A stretch of DNA of 64,000 nt, taken from the NCBI RefSeq assembly GCF_003627055.1, contig NZ_CP032624.1, positions 1,984,001-2,048,000 of the forward strand. Reading direction: 5' to 3'. The translations under genes and the position numbers were made by a program. This DNA comes from Gryllotalpicola protaetiae. GTDB lineage: Bacteria > Actinomycetota > Actinomycetes > Actinomycetales > Microbacteriaceae. Positions 12,160-20,210 of this stretch are shown here, in pieces (the stretch's first letter is position 1; each line of letters begins with the position of its first letter). The notes beneath the pieces were generated by a model. The model saw only the letters and a list, made by a program, of their open reading frames with translations, was not told where the DNA came from and searched no databases.

Positions 12160-13761
12160 CTAATCTTCAGCTACCTGTTTCGCCGCGAGGTGCTCCCAGT
12201 CGTGCTCGAACAGCTGCTCGAAGTATTCAGCGACCTGCGTGTTCTCGATGATCACGCCGGCGTCGCGATTGCGCAGGGCCCCCGCGCTCGACCAGTTCTG
12301 ACTCGACACCAATGCTGCGCGCCCGTCGACGATCACCCCCTTGTTGTGCACGTTGTTCTGCAGTTTCACGTTGTTCGCGACGTCGAGCCCAGCAGCTTGC
12401 AGTTGTTCGAGATAGCCGGCGGTCTCGTACTCGCTCATGATGATGCGTACTTCGACGCCGACCTTCTGGCGATCGATGACGGCGGCCACCAGGTCGACGA
12501 AAGCCTGATTCGTGGCATCCGTCGTCTTCGGCAGCTCGATGTACTGGAACTGCAGGTGCAGGGTCTTCGTCGCGCTCGTGATGAGCGACTTCACGGCGTC
12601 GACGTACACGCCGGTGTCGGGGGTGAGCACCGGAGTGATCGTCATCTGGTCGGTGATCGTCGTCGCCGCGAAGAACTGCGCGAACGGCGGCGTCTTGACC
12701 GCGGGCTGCAGCAACTCGGGCTGCATGACGGCGGCCGACGTCTGGTTGTGCTGCGATGCGACGTCGAAATCGTGCGCGAGGTATGCAGCGAACGTCGTCG
12801 TCAGCTCTGGACTGCGCACGACGACGTGCCAGTCCCGGTCGCCGCTGCGCGCGGCCTCCGCGTCGGCTTTCACATTCACCGGGTCGATGGCGGGCTGATT
12901 CGAGTTGTTCCAGTTGCCGCTCGACACCCACACGGCTGTCGAATCCTGCGCGGCGACCTTGATGTGGTACGCCGTCTGGAACACGGTGACGGTCGCCTTC
13001 GGGTCCATTCCGGAAAGCGCCCACGCCTGTTCGAATTCAGCACCGAGCGCCTTCTTGAGCGCCGCGACCGTCTGCTCGTCGGTCTGATCGGCCGTCGGAT
13101 TCTTCGACGGGTGGTCGAGCGTCAGCGTGACCTTCTTGCCCGCAGCCGCCTTCTCGAACGCCGCCAGCACGTGCGCCGAGGTGAAGTCGTAGAGCCCGAT
13201 CACCAGCTCGCTCTCGGTCGCATCGAGGAAGGCCGAGAGCTGCTCCCAGCCGGCATCGGGTGACGCGGCAAGCTGAACGGTGAGCTCGCCGCTGACCGGC
13301 GACAGCGGCACGCCGACGGGCGGCGAATATGGCAATTGCGGCTTCTTGGCGGCGTCCGTCACGACATCGGGCGACGGCGCGACGGATGCCTCGGCCGGCC
13401 GCGCCGCGACCACCACCTCGTCGGCGAATTCCGGCACCTTGCCCTCGTCGGGCGCGGCGGCCCCGCTCGCTGCGAAGCGCGCCGGCTCGAGCAGCGCCGT
13501 GCGCTTCCGCGGCGAGGCGACGCGCACATCGATGGGGAAGCCGCCCACCTCTGATGGGAGCCCGGGTGGCCGCTCGGCTTCGACGGTGACGACGATCGCG
13601 GGGGTCGCCGTCACCCAGCCGTCGACGAGCTGAAAGCCGGGCCGCACACTCAGCACGCCGGGCAGCTTGAACGTGTCGAGCCGGCGCGCGATGAGGGCGG
13701 AGATGGGCGGGAACGGCGTGGTGTCGGTCACGGCGGCGACCCTACCCCGCACGGGTGACAT
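12160..13761 (-). CDS. Phospholipase D-like protein with two HKD motifs
   Basis: A 533-residue protein. Two HxKx4D motifs are present, HIKVAAQD and HNKGVIVD, each followed by SSGNW or SSQNW; both are needed for one PLD active site, so it should be catalytically competent as a phosphodiesterase. The N-terminal 170 residues precede the first PLD half and are of unknown function. There is no signal peptide. Start is uncertain: ATG 13761, five bases after the upstream stop, or GTG 13731 with GGGTAGGG upstream. Substrate (lipid, nucleic acid or other) cannot be deduced. Confidence 0.8.
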   Translation of the reverse strand: MSPVRGRVAAVTDTTPFPPISALIARRLDTFKLPGVLSVRPGFQLVDGWVTATPAIVVTVEAERPPGLPSEVGGFPIDVRVASPRKRTALLEPARFAASGAAAPDEGKVPEFADEVVVAARPAEASVAPSPDVVTDAAKKPQLPYSPPVGVPLSPVSGELTVQLAASPDAGWEQLSAFLDATESELVIGLYDFTSAHVLAAFEKAAAGKKVTLTLDHPSKNPTADQTDEQTVAALKKALGAEFEQAWALSGMDPKATVTVFQTAYHIKVAAQDSTAVWVSSGNWNNSNQPAIDPVNVKADAEAARSGDRDWHVVVRSPELTTTFAAYLAHDFDVASQHNQTSAAVMQPELLQPAVKTPPFAQFFAATTITDQMTITPVLTPDTGVYVDAVKSLITSATKTLHLQFQYIELPKTTDATNQAFVDLVAAVIDRQKVGVEVRIIMSEYETAGYLEQLQAAGLDVANNVKLQNNVHNKGVIVDGRAALVSSQNWSSAGALRNRDAGVIIENTQVAEYFEQLFEHDWEHLAAKQVAED

Positions 13762-13766
13762 CGAGG

Positions 13767-14816
13767 TCAGCCGCCGAGCAGAATCCGCTTCAGCTCATCG
13801 GGTGAGACGGATGCCGGTGGTCGGTGCTCGGCCGCAGCCTGCCGTGCGAGGCGCTGCAGCCCCTCGTTGACCGGCGCCGGCACGCCGGCGAGCCGCGCGA
13901 GTCGAACGATCTCGCCGTTCAGATAGTCGGTCTCGATCGACCCCGACCCGCGCGCGAGCGACTGCCAGGTCGAGCCGCCGAGCGGTCCGTCGGCGCCGGT
14001 CACAGGGCGGACGTCGAACGCGCCACCGCGCCAGCGCTCCTCATCGTCGTCCGACGGAATGCCTATGCCCGCAGCGGCATATACCGCGAGGCCCTCCTCG
14101 CGCGCCAGCGAGTACAGCTCGCCCGCGGTCGGGCTGGACGCCTCATCGCCGGTGCCGATCAGGGCCTGGACCGCGTTTCCGAGATTGCTCACGAGCTTGC
14201 GGTACTTCCACGGCATGACCTCGTCGACGACGTGCACCCGGAAGGTCGCGCGCTCCCAGTCGGACTGGACGGTCCCGAGAAGCAAGGCGTCGGCAGCGGC
14301 ATCCGCCTCGCCGGCCAGCCCATAGCGCCCGACGATGAACACGCCGCTCTGCGGCGCGATGCGCACCGTGAACTCCCCGGGGGCGAGGTGCACGGCGGGC
14401 AGCCAGACGCAGACCCCGAAGACCCGGCGGAAGTAGCGCAGCGCGAGTCGCTCGGACTCCACCCCGTTGAGCGCGGTCAGCACGGGCAGCAGCTCGCCCG
14501 CGGTGCCGACGACCTCTCCGGCGGCGTCGCGCACCGGCTCGTCGACCCATTCGAGCAGCGCGCTCTGCACCTGATGCGTCTTGGTCGCGAAGACCAGCAC
14601 GTCGTCGGTCGTGAGCTCGGCCTCGCGCGGGTCGGTCGCCACGGGCGCATCGACGCGGACCTCGTCGTCCGGTGACCGCAGCAGCAGGCCGCGGGCACGG
14701 ATCGCCTCGGCGTTGTCTCCGCGTGCGATCACCAGTGGGGGAGTCTCGAGATGCTGCGCGAGGCGCGCCGAGAGCGTGCCGCCGATGGCGCCCGCGCCGA
14801 CGATGACGTATCTCAT
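13767..14816 (-). CDS. 2-dehydropantoate 2-reductase family protein
   Basis: A 349-residue NADP-dependent reductase of the ApbA/PanE family, which reduces ketopantoate to pantoate for coenzyme A synthesis; paralogs act on other 2-keto acids. The N-terminal motif MRYVIVGAGAIGG is a GxGxxG nucleotide-binding loop, and the C-terminal helical domain carries LNGEIVRLARLAGVPAPVNE. It stands alone, so the specific substrate is unproven. I chose ATG 14816, not GTG 14825, because a TAAGGT -10 box sits seven bases upstream of it. Confidence 0.8.
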   Translation of the reverse strand: MRYVIVGAGAIGGTLSARLAQHLETPPLVIARGDNAEAIRARGLLLRSPDDEVRVDAPVATDPREAELTTDDVLVFATKTHQVQSALLEWVDEPVRDAAGEVVGTAGELLPVLTALNGVESERLALRYFRRVFGVCVWLPAVHLAPGEFTVRIAPQSGVFIVGRYGLAGEADAAADALLLGTVQSDWERATFRVHVVDEVMPWKYRKLVSNLGNAVQALIGTGDEASSPTAGELYSLAREEGLAVYAAAGIGIPSDDDEERWRGGAFDVRPVTGADGPLGGSTWQSLARGSGSIETDYLNGEIVRLARLAGVPAPVNEGLQRLARQAAAEHRPPASVSPDELKRILLGG

Positions 14817-14823
14817 CTCTCTC

Positions 14824-14829
14824 ACCTTA
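14824..14829 (-). promoter_or_regulatory. -10 box, leaderless start of the ketopantoate reductase-like gene
   Basis: TAAGGT on the minus strand, seven bases before ATG 14816. It overlaps the alternative GTG at 14825, which argues against that start. The purine-rich stretch between could also serve as a weak ribosome-binding site. Confidence 0.45.
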
Positions 14830-14866
14830 GGTTGCCGATGTCGGCGGGTGGCGTTAGGAATTTCCC

Positions 14867-15766
14867 ATGCCGGAACTGCCCGAGGTGCATGCGCTCGCCG
14901 TCGATCTCGGCGCGCGGCTCACCGGGCGCACGATCCGGAGGCTCGACGTCCTCGCGATCGCGGCGCTCAAGACGTTCGCGGTCCCGCCGGAGGCGCTGAG
15001 GGGCAAGACGATCACCGGCGTGACCCGTCACGGGAAGTTCTTGGACATCGCAGCCCGAGAACCCGCCGTCGACGGCGGCGAAGACGAGATCCATCTCGTC
15101 CTGCACCTCGCCCGCGCGGGATGGGTGCGGTGGCGCGCCGCAGAGCCGAAGACCAGCGCCCGCCCGGGGCGCGCGCCGAGGAATCCGCTCGCCGCGCGCC
15201 TGCTGCTCGAGCCGGACGGCGCCGGTCTCGACATCACCGAGGCCGGCACGAAGAAGAGCCTGCAACTGCACCTGGTGCGCGACCCGCTCGAGATCGAGCG
15301 CGTGCGCACCCTCGGCCCAGAGCCGCTCGAGCCCGCCTTCACACGTGAGGTCTTCGCCGGCATCCTCAAGTCAGCAGGCCGTTCGCAGATCAAGGGCGTG
15401 CTGCGCGATCAGGCGACCATCGCGGGCATCGGCAACGCCTACAGCGACGAGATCCTGTGGGCGGCGAAGATGTCGCCGTTCAAAGCGGCGGCGATGACGG
15501 ATGCCGAGATCGATCGTCTCTACGCCGCGCTGCAGTCGACTCTGCGCGACGCGGTCGACCGCTCAGAAGGGCTCGCCGCGAGTGAGCTCAAAGCGGAGAA
15601 GCATGAGGGCCTCAGGGTGCACGGGCGTGCGGGCGAGGCCTGCCCGGTGTGCGGTTCGACGATCCGTCAGGTGACCTTCCACGACTCGAGCCTGCAGTAC
15701 TGCCCCGGGTGTCAGACCGGCGGGAAGATCCTGGCGGACCGGGTGCTGTCGCGACTGCTGAAGTAA
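14867..15766 (+). CDS. Fpg/Nei family DNA glycosylase
   Basis: A 299-residue base-excision repair enzyme. It begins MPELPEVHALAV: after Met removal Pro2 is the catalytic nucleophile and Glu3 the general acid. The central H2TH region holds GVLRDQATIAGIGNAYSDEILW. The C-terminal zinc finger has CPVCGS and YCPGCQTGG. Length and internal insertions fit actinobacterial Fpg/Nei-like proteins rather than classical MutM. It removes oxidised bases and nicks the abasic site. Transcribed divergently from the ketopantoate reductase gene. Confidence 0.9.
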   Translation: MPELPEVHALAVDLGARLTGRTIRRLDVLAIAALKTFAVPPEALRGKTITGVTRHGKFLDIAAREPAVDGGEDEIHLVLHLARAGWVRWRAAEPKTSARPGRAPRNPLAARLLLEPDGAGLDITEAGTKKSLQLHLVRDPLEIERVRTLGPEPLEPAFTREVFAGILKSAGRSQIKGVLRDQATIAGIGNAYSDEILWAAKMSPFKAAAMTDAEIDRLYAALQSTLRDAVDRSEGLAASELKAEKHEGLRVHGRAGEACPVCGSTIRQVTFHDSSLQYCPGCQTGGKILADRVLSRLLK

Positions 15767-15807
15767 GGCGGCCGACGAGCCCGTGGGCCGGGTCGCGCCG
15801 GTTCGGC

Positions 15808-16461
15808 TCAGCCGGACAGGCTCGAGAGCTGCTCGATCAGCGCCGGCCGCCACACGAGCGCCACGAACGCGCCGACATTGATGATCACGAGCAGCCAGAA
15901 CACGAGCTGGAAGCTCACCTTCCGGTTCTTGTGCCTCAGGAGCTGCTGCGCGAACACCGCCCCCGGCCACCCGCCGAGCAGCGCGAGCGCCTGCAGCGTG
16001 CTCTCGCGCGTGCGCCAGGCGCCGTCGATCGCCGCCTGCTTGTCCCACGCATAGACCCCGAACGCGATCGCGCTCATGCCGATGTAGATCGACGCGAACC
16101 ACACCGATGCGCCCCACGCGGCGACCGCCAGCACGAGGAACACGGCGAACACGAGAACGGGCACGAAGGGCAGCGCCGCCGGCCGGCCGCGGTGGTGCGC
16201 GGGTGGCGCAGGCATCCGCTTCACCTGTGCTGAATGCGCCTGCAGAACGGATGCCGCACGCGCACGCGGCCGCCCATCGGGCCCTGCGCCCAGCGAATAC
16301 CCGACGATGTCGCCGTCGTCCGGTCGCGGCGCCGGCGAGGTGAACGCCGAGATGTGCACGAAGACCCGGGCGCCGCCGCCCGCCGGCTCGATGAAGCCGA
16401 ACCCGCGGGCGTCGTTCCAATCGGCGAGCGTCCCGCGCAGTGGCGACGGGCGCGGAGGCAT
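15808..16461 (-). CDS. Cold-shock-domain/DUF1294 membrane protein
   Basis: A 217-residue fusion. Residues 8-70 are a cold-shock OB fold with RNP-like motifs ARGFGFI and RVFVHISAF, which bind single-stranded nucleic acid. The C-terminal 120 residues form a DUF1294 membrane domain of about three to four helices, containing the typical YAWDKQAA and LLGGWPGA stretches. The ATG at 16461 removes an upstream extension that is not cold-shock-like. Such fusions are common but their role is unknown. It is convergent with the glycosylase gene, 41 bases apart. Confidence 0.85.
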   Translation of the reverse strand: MPPRPSPLRGTLADWNDARGFGFIEPAGGGARVFVHISAFTSPAPRPDDGDIVGYSLGAGPDGRPRARAASVLQAHSAQVKRMPAPPAHHRGRPAALPFVPVLVFAVFLVLAVAAWGASVWFASIYIGMSAIAFGVYAWDKQAAIDGAWRTRESTLQALALLGGWPGAVFAQQLLRHKNRKVSFQLVFWLLVIINVGAFVALVWRPALIEQLSSLSG

Positions 16462-16529
16462 GCCGTCGAGCCTAGCTGGCGTGTCTTGCGTGCGACCCGG
16501 GCGAGGGGCGAGCGTAACGTGAGAAGACG

Positions 16530-17804
16530 ATGCGTGCTCAGAGCTCGACGACTTCTCTGTCTCAGAGCGACCCCGAATCCAGAATCGAGCTCTCCCGTCG
16601 CCCACTAGGGCGGCAGGTGCTCGAGGTCGTCGCGCTCTACGCGGCATCCCGGGTGTTCTCCACCCTGCTGCTCGGCATCGGCATGCTCGTCGTCGTCTGG
16701 CACGGCTGGCACCTGCCGTGGTTGACCACCACGCCGTCGTACGAGCTCACCGCTCGCGGCTGGTCGCCGCACCTGCCGAGCTTCGCCGACATCTCGGCCA
16801 TGTGGGACAGCGCGCACTACGACCGCATCGCGCAATCGGGCTACCCGACAGTGCTGCCGCGCTCGGCGAGCGGGCAGATCGAGCCGAACAGCTGGGCCTT
16901 CCTGCCCGTCTACCCGCTGCTCGTGGGTGCGATGCAGTGGCTGCTCGGCACCGGGTTCGCGGCGACGGGCGTCGTCGTGTCGCTGCTGTTCGGCGGTGCG
17001 GCGACGGTGATGCTGTACCTCGTGGTGCGCGACCGCGTCGGCTTCCGCCCTGCGTGGTTCACGGCGACGCTGTTCGCATTCGGGCCCCTGGCGTTCGTGC
17101 TGCAGCTCGCGTATGCCGAGAGCCTGTTCTTCTTCCTGTTCTTCGCCGCGCTCTACCTGATGCAGCGGCGGCAGTACGGCTGGATGCTTGCGCCCGCCGT
17201 CGTCGCCGCGTTCACCCGGCCCGGCGCCCTGGCGCTGGCGCTCGCGCTGGCCGTCGTCTTCGTGGTGCGGTGGCGCTCAGCGCGACGTGGCGCGGACGCC
17301 TTCCCGAAGCCCGAGCGCGTGAAACTGGCCATCGCCGCCCTTGTCACCGGCCTCGCCGGCCTCGCGTGGCCCGCGATCGCGTGGGCCGTCACCGGGGCGA
17401 TGAACGCCTACACGGCCACCGAGCTGTCGTGGCGCTACGGCTTCCTCGGCCACACGGACTTCCAGCCGTTCACCGCGTGGTTCGAGCTGTCGTGGCGCTT
17501 CCTCGGAGTCGGCGGGGTGCTCATCGTCGTGCTGGTCGTCGTGCTCTTCGGGCTGTGGGTGGGCCGCCGCGGCATCCGACCGCTCGGCACGGAGATCATC
17601 GCGACGGCCGCGTCGTACGCGCTCTACCTGCTCGCCGTGTTCATGCCGCAGCAGAGCGTCTTCCGCGTCGCGGCGCCGCTCGCGCCGCTGATGGGCGACC
17701 CCGGCATCGCCGGGCGCACGTGGCTGCGGCGGCTCGTGCTCGGCTTCGCGATCGCCGCGCAGCCGGTGTGCGTCGCGGTGCTCTGGTTCTACGCCAACCC
17801 GTGA
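16530..17804 (+). CDS. PIG-V-like integral membrane glycosyltransferase family protein
   Basis: A 424-residue multi-pass protein of about nine to ten helices. The extracytoplasmic loop after the first helix contains MWDSAHYDRIAQSGYP, the WDS..Y..IA..GY signature of PIG-V-type mannosyltransferases (GT-C fold), followed by FLPVYPLLV. In actinobacteria such proteins may transfer mannose from polyprenyl-phosphate-mannose to envelope lipids; this is inference. A TAACGT hexamer ends nine bases before the ATG. The 3' end overlaps the convergent HAD gene by 16 bases. Confidence 0.75.
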   Translation: MRAQSSTTSLSQSDPESRIELSRRPLGRQVLEVVALYAASRVFSTLLLGIGMLVVVWHGWHLPWLTTTPSYELTARGWSPHLPSFADISAMWDSAHYDRIAQSGYPTVLPRSASGQIEPNSWAFLPVYPLLVGAMQWLLGTGFAATGVVVSLLFGGAATVMLYLVVRDRVGFRPAWFTATLFAFGPLAFVLQLAYAESLFFFLFFAALYLMQRRQYGWMLAPAVVAAFTRPGALALALALAVVFVVRWRSARRGADAFPKPERVKLAIAALVTGLAGLAWPAIAWAVTGAMNAYTATELSWRYGFLGHTDFQPFTAWFELSWRFLGVGGVLIVVLVVVLFGLWVGRRGIRPLGTEIIATAASYALYLLAVFMPQQSVFRVAAPLAPLMGDPGIAGRTWLRRLVLGFAIAAQPVCVAVLWFYANP

Positions 17805-18487
17805 ACCGCGGCGCGGATCGTCTCGGTCAGCTCGCCCTCGCGCCCGACCAGGTCGTCGAACCACGCGACCGGGGTGAACTGCTCGAGATCCTCGCGCGGG
17901 TGCCCGCCCGTGCCGACCGCCACCCACGGGATGCCTGAGCCGACCGCGCAGGCCCCGTCGTTCACGGTGTCGCCGACGATGACGGCGACCGGATGCCTCA
18001 GCCTGGCCGCTTTCGCCATCTCGACGCGGTCGCTCCATTCGCGGCCGAAGAAGGCGGAATCCCAGTCGAAGAGCGTGACGTCGAGACCCGCGGACTCGAG
18101 CTTCATGCGCGAGACAGGGCGGCCGTTGCCGGTGAGCACGGAGTTGACGAGGCCCGCCTCGGCGACGGCGCGGGTCGCCTCGGCCGCACCGGGAATCGCG
18201 ACGCGCGGCGCCTCGAGGAAGTGATCGACGTAGAGCCGGTCGATCGCGTCTTCGAGGGGTGTGAGATCGTCGGGCACGGGAATCCCCGCGTTCTCGAACA
18301 GTCGCGTCCACACCATGCGCTCGGTCGCGCCCGCACCGAACCCTGGCCGCTCGAGGTCGACGCCTAGCACGTCGCGGATTGCCCGCATCTGCATGCGCGA
18401 CCCTTCGCCGCGGGTCTCGTGCACGAGGGTGCCGTCGATGTCCCAGAGGACGACAATGCGGTCGGATGCCTGGCTCGCGTTGCTCAC
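17789..18487 (-). CDS. HAD family hydrolase (phosphatase-like)
   Basis: A 232-residue haloacid dehalogenase-type hydrolase. Motif I is VVLWDIDGTLV (Asp nucleophile and second Asp), motif II SVLTGNGRP, motif III/IV VIVGDTVNDG. A helical cap lies between motifs I and II. It probably dephosphorylates a small phosphorylated metabolite. I start it at GTG 18487; the open frame continues upstream through the tRNA-Arg gene, but that part is only antisense tRNA. Overlaps the PIG-V-like gene tail-to-tail by 16 bases. Confidence 0.85.
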   Translation of the reverse strand: MSNASQASDRIVVLWDIDGTLVHETRGEGSRMQMRAIRDVLGVDLERPGFGAGATERMVWTRLFENAGIPVPDDLTPLEDAIDRLYVDHFLEAPRVAIPGAAEATRAVAEAGLVNSVLTGNGRPVSRMKLESAGLDVTLFDWDSAFFGREWSDRVEMAKAARLRHPVAVIVGDTVNDGACAVGSGIPWVAVGTGGHPREDLEQFTPVAWFDDLVGREGELTETIRAAVHGLA

Positions 18488-18550
18488 AGCACAAGCTTTC
18501 CCGATTTGGGAGGCACGCGTGACCCCTGTTAGGCTTACCTGGTTGCGCCC

Positions 18551-18623
18551 GCGCTCGTAGCTCAATGGATAGAGCATCTGACTACGGATCAGAAGGTTGG
18601 GGGTTCGAGTCCCTTCGAGCGCA
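18551..18623 (+). tRNA. tRNA-Arg (anticodon ACG)
   Basis: A 73-base cloverleaf without encoded CCA. Acceptor stem GCGCTCG (18551-18557) pairs with CGAGCGC (18616-18622), discriminator A. The anticodon stem TCTGA/TCAGA encloses the loop CTACGGA with anticodon ACG, read as ICG for CGU/CGC/CGA codons. The T arm has GGTTCGAGTCC. A TAGGCT hexamer at 18530-18535 could be the -10 box. A strong terminator follows 20 bases downstream. Confidence 0.97.
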
Positions 18624-18643
18624 CACACTGGTTGAGACAGTTA

Positions 18644-18673
18644 CGAAGGCCCGGTCGGCTGACCGGGCCTTCG
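18644..18673 (+). terminator. Hairpin terminator between tRNA-Arg and the binding-protein gene
   Basis: CGAAGGCCCGGTC (18644-18656), loop GGCT, then GACCGGGCCTTCG (18661-18673): a 13-bp perfect GC-rich stem. It sits between the tRNA and the convergent substrate-binding protein gene and can serve both strands. There is no long T run. Confidence 0.75.
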
Positions 18674-18686
18674 GCTTGTCTCGGCC

Positions 18687-20000
18687 CTACTTCATCAGCC
18701 CTTCCAGCGTGTTCTGGAACGCCTGCAGCGCGGCCTTCGCCGTGGTCTTGCCCGTCAGCACCGTCTGAGCGAAGGTGAACGAGGGCGCGGTGCCGTCGAC
18801 GGTGTTCGCGACGTTGGCGAACAGGCCGGAGCCGCCGGGGGCCGCCCACGTCTTGAAGATCGGGATCCAGTCCTTCACGATCTTGACGTTGTTGGCGTCA
18901 GAGGCGAACTCGGGCGTCTTCGTGATCGAGGTGAGCGGCGGCAGGCCGATGCCGGTCTTCTTCGTCCACAGCGGCTGCATGTTCTGGTAGTAGTACGTCG
19001 TGAAGTCCTCGCTGGCCTTCTTCGACGGCGTGTTCGTCCACATCATGATGTTGTTCGGGAAGTAGAGCCCGCCTGAGTCGCCGTGCGGGCCGGTCAGCGG
19101 CTCGGCCACGGCGAGCTCCTTGGCCACGTCGCCGCCGACGTTCTGCGGAAGGCCCGCCGTGCTCACGGCATACCCGAACTTGCGCTGCTGGAACTGCGTG
19201 TAGATGTTCGCGCTGGTGTAGCCGACCGCCGCCGGGTCTGAATACCCGTTCTTCACGAGTTCGAGCACGTATTCCAGGGCCTCCTCGTTGCGGTCGGTGA
19301 CGGCATCCGGCTCCTGCTTCTCGTTGAACCAGCCGCCGCCGTTGTTGATCAGGAACGCGGTGATCGTGTGGAATCCGGTGTTGTTGCCTGCACCCGCTCC
19401 GATCCCGAAGCCGTAGACGCCGTGGCTCTTGAGACCTGCGCAGACCGTCTTGTACTCGTCCCAGGTGGTCGGCACGTCGAGGCCCCACTGGTCGAACATC
19501 GCCGTGTTGTACCAGGCGACGCGCACGTCGAGGTTGTACGGAACGGCCGCGTAGCCCTTGTCGGTCTTCATGGCGTCGAGCAGGCCGTCGAGGAAGTCGT
19601 CCTTGAGTCCGTTGTCGGCCCACGAGTCGATCAGGTCGTCCGCATATTGGATCTTCCCCTGCGCGGCGTATTGGAACGCCTGCGTGCCGCCGCCGGAGCT
19701 CACCGCGGGCCCGGTGTTCGACGAGGCTCCCGTCGCGAACTGCGTGGTGAAGTTCGCCCACTGGATCTGCTGGTATCTCGCCGTGTAGCCGCCCTTCGAG
19801 AAGCCGGCGACGATCTTCTTGTCCTCGGTGAGGAACGCGGGGGGACCCCACGGCATGTTCCAGAACTTCAGGGTCTTGCCGCCGGCGGCGGTCGATGCGC
19901 CGCCCCGCGAGCAGGCCGCGAGCAGCGTGCTCGCCGCCACCCCGCCTGCGACTCCGATGAAAGTGCGGCGCGTGAATGCGGCGCCCGACTGCTGTGCCAT
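18687..20000 (-). CDS. Carbohydrate ABC transporter substrate-binding lipoprotein (Tat-type)
   Basis: A 437-residue extracellular solute-binding protein, family 1-like. The N-terminus has a twin-arginine signal (TRRTFIG) followed by a hydrophobic stretch and the lipobox LLAAC, so it should be exported by Tat and lipid-anchored. ATG 20000 has GGAGAGA upstream. Aromatic residues such as WNMPWGPP and NNGGGWFNEKQ are typical of sugar-binding sites. No permease or ATPase gene is adjacent on this strand; a lone MalG-type permease lies at 23668. It converges on tRNA-Arg. Confidence 0.88.
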   Translation of the reverse strand: MAQQSGAAFTRRTFIGVAGGVAASTLLAACSRGGASTAAGGKTLKFWNMPWGPPAFLTEDKKIVAGFSKGGYTARYQQIQWANFTTQFATGASSNTGPAVSSGGGTQAFQYAAQGKIQYADDLIDSWADNGLKDDFLDGLLDAMKTDKGYAAVPYNLDVRVAWYNTAMFDQWGLDVPTTWDEYKTVCAGLKSHGVYGFGIGAGAGNNTGFHTITAFLINNGGGWFNEKQEPDAVTDRNEEALEYVLELVKNGYSDPAAVGYTSANIYTQFQQRKFGYAVSTAGLPQNVGGDVAKELAVAEPLTGPHGDSGGLYFPNNIMMWTNTPSKKASEDFTTYYYQNMQPLWTKKTGIGLPPLTSITKTPEFASDANNVKIVKDWIPIFKTWAAPGGSGLFANVANTVDGTAPSFTFAQTVLTGKTTAKAALQAFQNTLEGLMK

Positions 20001-20059
20001 CTGTCGATCTCTCCGCCCCGCCACGGGCGGGGCTGTGCTCGTCTTTGAACCAGTGATCG

Positions 20060-20076
20060 GATTCCCATGCGGAATC
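20060..20076. promoter_or_regulatory. Inverted repeat, candidate operator
   Basis: GATTCC-CATGC-GGAATC, a perfect 6-bp inverted repeat with a 5-base spacer, in the 210-base divergent region between the sugar-binding protein gene (start 20000) and ybdK (start 20211). It lies 60 bases upstream of the former, the right place for a regulator site. No further signal is clear in this gap. Confidence 0.4.
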
Positions 20077-20210
20077 TTGGCGACAACAATGACACGGATG
20101 CTGCGCGAATGGCACCCGAACAGGGGGAATGCCTCAGTGTGCGTACGCGATGCGTCACCCCGGGCGCAAGCACTGCCGGCGCGGGCCGATGCCTGCCACA
20201 CTCTGCTGGC

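Noticed and set aside
18488-18628. N-terminal extension of the HAD hydrolase beginning MCALEGTRTPNLLIRS
   Set aside because: It is antisense translation of the tRNA-Arg gene, a common artefact; the HAD fold starts at GTG 18487.
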